The position numbers and the translations under genes are program-made. This document shows positions 61,081 through 64,000 of a stretch of 64,000 nt of DNA, piece by piece. The notes under the pieces were generated by a model that was given only the letters and a program-made list of their open reading frames with translations, had not been told where the DNA came from and did not search any database. Every line of letters begins with the position of its first letter. Position 1 is the first letter of the stretch. This stretch comes from Plotosus lineatus (lineage: Eukaryota > Chordata > Actinopteri > Siluriformes > Plotosidae), in NCBI GenBank assembly GCA_024760905.1, contig CM045731.1, positions 56,081,625-56,145,624 on the forward strand, in the 5' to 3' direction.

Positions 61081-61488
61081 TTATTACAGTTAAAATGATA
61101 TGCAGCAGAGAGGAGATCGGGTGATCTTGGTATATAAGGCTTATGAGGCTCATCATCAGCTCAGGGCCCTTACCCTCTCTACACGAAGCCCAGACAGAAA
61201 ATGGGACTTCTCCCAGGAAGCACTACTCGAACCCACCAGGGACTTTCTGGAGAATATGAAGACTACCCAACACTGCAGCGTTCTGCATTGCCCAGACTAT
61301 CATAAGAGCTGTGTTCGCGGTAGCAAACCCAGGCACTGTCTTGATCTGTGTCAAAAGATCAGTAGGTACCAAACCAAGGGCACAGAGAACAATGGGGAGT
61401 CAGACGACTGTGTACTTTGGATACAAGATTGACATTTTAAAGACAAGGTTTGCATATTTTGCATGCTTTTCCTGAATCTTGCCAATCA

Positions 61489-61568
<80 letters not shown>

Positions 61569-61606
61569 ATAGTAGTAGTAGTAGTGGTAGTAGTAGCAGT
61601 AGTAAT
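61036..61606 (-). mobile_element. Probable R4/Dong-type retrotransposon 3' end inside a TAA microsatellite
   Basis: (ATT)n lies at 61036-61083 and again at 61488-61538, the latter continuing as (AGT)n to 61606. Between them the minus strand reads an interrupted reverse-transcriptase C-terminus, 'IQEKHAKYANLVFKMSILYP' then 'VLCALGLVPTDLLTQIK' and 'AVLGSLHILQKV', resembling the conserved end of R4/Dong/Rex6-clade elements. Stops break it. R4/Dong elements are known to end in, and insert at, TAA repeats, which fits the flanks. Confidence 0.55.
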
Positions 61607-61779
61607 ATTTTTCTTAAATGTTGTAATGAGCATTAACATGCACTGAACAGGAATTGCACCATCTGATTGGTCTGCTCTCAGAGGATTGAGAGACACTATT
61701 CAGAGTGGATAATGCTAGAATCAAAATGACAGACATATTTGTCACATTGACTTTGACGTCGTCATCTCTTATTTACTGA

Positions 61780-62080
61780 CATGCTTAATCCTATTCCGCT
61801 CACAGAGGCTAGCGCATATCTAAGCCGACACTGCGTGAAGGTGTGGTATATCCTTAACAGCTAGCCAGACTATCTAAGGGCTCACACTCAAACCTAAGGG
61901 CAATTTGGAACTGGCTGTTAACCTAATTGCATGCCTCTGGACTGTCGGTGGAAACTGGATTACCCAGAGAAAACCTATGAAAGCATGAAAAAAACAAGCA
62001 AACTCCTTACTGAAACACCATCATAAAGCCCAAAACTCGAACCCAGTACCTTTTTGTGGTAAAGAAAGCATGATAAGCAC
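61780..62080 (-). mobile_element. SINE-B with tail C, minus strand, decayed
   Basis: Tail 'GCTTAATCCTATTCCGCTCA', body 'GGTGGAAACTGGATTACCCA', head 'CCCAAAACTCGAACCCAGTA'. Confidence 0.65.
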
Positions 62081-62139
62081 AACACAACTATACTTACCTG
62101 TTTTGAAATTCAATTGCTTATTTTTCAAATTGCATAATT

Positions 62140-62470
62140 CTACTGTAAGAATCACTGGAAGGCTGGAGTCTGTCTCAACCGACCCTGGGCAAAGGCGGGG
62201 CACAAACTGAACAGCTTGGAGGCTATCACGGAGGCTCATAAACAAATATTCACACTCACTCTCACACCTAGAGACAATTTGAAACAGCAAATCTAGCATG
62301 CATGTCTTTGGACTGTGGGAGAAATCCCTAGCACCTGGAGGAAATCCACACAAGCACGAGGAGAACACGTACACTTCACACAGAAACATTCCAGATCAGC
62401 CAAGGACTTGAACTCAGGACCACTTTGCTGTGAGATGGATGTGCGAACCACCATGCCAGTGTGCCACCCT
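62140..62470 (-). mobile_element. SINE-B with tail C, minus strand
   Basis: Body 'CATGTCTTTGGACTGTGGGA', 'CACACAAGCACGAGGAGAAC', head 'GACTTGAACTCAGGACCACT' and 'CACCATGCCAGTGTGCCACC'. Tandem with the previous copy in the same orientation. Confidence 0.72.
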
Positions 62471-62814
62471 GTTTTAAAATTCAAAATAAAAATTAAAATT
62501 TCTTCCCTTTACAGATTCGCTCTCTAAACACATTCATATCTTTTGTGTTTACTACAACACCCAGATTCTGGCACATAATGTGGAGTTCTGAGCTGATAAG
62601 TGAGTAGAAACAGGTCTTAATTTTGATTCAATGAATGTTGGTGATTCACGTCATTTATCTTTTCTCCTGTGTACAGTGTGTACGAATTTCTTCTTTGCTG
62701 AGTAATTTTTACTTAAGCTTCTAGAATGAGAGGTGTTTTGAAAAAAATATATGTTCCAATATACACCTACCTGAAAAGGGGTTGGTTTGGGTGAAGCCCT
62801 GCAATTCAATTAGG

Positions 62815-63065
62815 TTTTATTTGTGTAGCACTTTTCACAATTGACATTGTTGCAAAGCAACTTTACACAGTAAAACAGTGAAAGTAGTTAGGGGCTTACA
62901 AAGTATAAAATAATTTAAATATTTCCAATTACCTGTACATATCCCTAATGAGCAAGACAGTGGCAAGTAAAAACTTCCTCAGTAGTTACGAGAAAAAACC
63001 TTGAGAGGAACCAGGCCAAAAGGGAAACCCATCCTCATTTGGGTGAAACCATTAAAATACAAAGC
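62815..63065 (+). repeat. Dispersed teleost repeat
   Basis: 'AGGTTTTATTTGTGTAGCAC' start, 'GCAAAGCAACTTTACACAGT' and 'CTTGAGAGGAACCAGGCCAA' later. I recall this as an abundant fish repeat of unclear class; only one copy is in the window. Confidence 0.5.
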
Positions 63066-63075
63066 ATATATATAC

Positions 63076-63405
63076 CTTTCGGCTTTTTCCCTTTTACTCG
63101 GGAGTCGCCATAACGAATCATCTTGATTAGCACGTTTGATTTGGCAGAGGTTTTTATGTCGGATGCCCTTCCTGTCACAACACTTTTTAGCAAGGGACAG
63201 AAACACGCTGACGACTTTGCAGCTACTCTTTACGAAAGTCAGCAATGGTTCTTTTACATGCCTCACACCATAGACAGTGAGAGACATGGCCTGCCTTTGA
63301 TAACCCAGTTCGCTGGACAGTGACAACCTTGTGGAGAGTGGGACTCGAACCCCCAACCTTTGGATCAGCGATCCAGCGCCCTATACCACTAGACCACAAT
63401 GCAGA
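63076..63405 (-). mobile_element. SINE-A with tail R, full length, minus strand
   Basis: 'CCTTTTACTCGGGAGTCGCC' tail, 'CTTTGATAACCCAGTTCGCT' body, 'GGACTCGAACCCCCAACCTT' head with a readable box B, ending 'CCACTAGACCACAATGC'. Confidence 0.85.
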
Positions 63406-63494
63406 AACAATGCAGTAAAATGTAGTAATGATTAAGTACAAACTTTTTAATTTTGCACCGCGTTAATATTTATTAATGAATAAAGTGCTAAAGC

Positions 63495-64000
63495 CCCTGT
63501 CACACAGTGTTTTATGACTTAATCACGTACAAAAAGTTCTGAAAATCTGGTGGACGTGGTCGTAAGTGATAACTTTTGGTCATTTTTGGCTTGGCCGTGC
63601 TTTGTACGTGCTTTGTACGTGGTAAGGCCATCGGCAGCTGTTCCACTGCTATAACACTGCCTAAGCACGGCTAACCACGTCCAGCAACGTGTAAGGCAAC
63701 TTAGGCAAAACTTGTGTTCGAACGTGGGAAAAAAACTGCAAGTTAGCACGGCTAATCACGTTCTCATCACGTTTGTATCACTGCCGATCACGTCTTGAGA
63801 GCGGACGTAAAATTGGCACTTCACTGCCATAGCACTGCCATAGTACTGCCTAATCGCAGGAAGCATCCTCATAAAGTTCTGAAAGGCTCTTGGATCTTCG
63901 TTACGCAGCACATCTGGAATTCCGATCCCTCAAGGAATCAAATTAAAGTTGAGTTTGTCAAGCAGGGAATGCGCTTTGAATTCACGTCTTGCGGGCGTGA
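63495..64000. repeat. ACGT-rich repeat edge, identity unknown
   Basis: Starts abruptly at CCCCTGTCACACAGTG, which looks like a transposon terminus, and runs off the window. ACGT occurs about 12 times in 490 bp and CACTGCC/ACTGCC words recur (for example three times at 63822-63850). Confidence 0.45.

Noticed and set aside
61400..61696. Poly-Asn/Thr ORF
   Set aside because: Translation of the ATT and AGT trinucleotide arrays; only its end overlaps real retrotransposon coding sequence.

Overview
The window is vertebrate nuclear DNA, almost certainly from a teleost. It has split genes with GT/AG introns, many tRNA-derived SINEs, Tc1/mariner, pogo-like and RTE/R4-type elements, and long CA, TA and GA microsatellites. 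Several SINE families seen here are, from memory, common in otophysan fishes, and a catfish-like (siluriform) source is my best guess. The species cannot be fixed from the sequence alone. There is nothing prokaryotic here and no CRISPR array.

Two protein-coding genes can be built exon by exon. (1) stk35, plus strand, 12176-15257, encodes a 408-residue nuclear-type Ser/Thr kinase in two coding exons. It appears to have a third, wholly 3'-untranslated exon from 19436, reached by an intron that starts 33 nt after the stop codon. (2) A pi16-like CAP-superfamily gene, minus strand, 60396-49167, has six coding exons with matching splice phases. They give a 235-residue secreted protein with signal peptide, complete CAP domain, cysteine-rich hinge and a hydrophobic C-terminus typical of GPI attachment. 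The two genes point toward each other and are separated by about 29 kb of repeat-rich DNA. I see no functional link between them.

Layout: 1-12000 is intergenic and packed with SINEs, a deletion derivative of a Tc1 element and a 2.2-kb RTE retrotransposon. 12.1-20.0 kb is stk35. 20-49 kb is intergenic: a pogo-like element with CCAAT arrays, a second 2.9-kb RTE copy, a Tc1 element split by an LTR insertion, a GGAT-type minisatellite, and a 3.7-kb palindromic arrangement of a repeat with a second Tc1 fragment inside. 49.1-60.5 kb is the pi16-like gene, whose introns hold a LINE fragment, a second pogo-like copy, two copies of another TIR element and several SINEs. 60.5-64 kb holds a probable R4/Dong-type retrotransposon tail set in a TAA microsatellite, more SINEs, and the edge of an unidentified ACGT-rich repeat.

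The most unusual signal is combinatorial. Two tRNA-derived SINE heads are joined to at least four 3' tails, one tail being used by both heads, and several copies are delimited by perfect target-site duplications. One tail resembles the 3' end of the RTE LINE that is also present, which suggests the partner that mobilises it.
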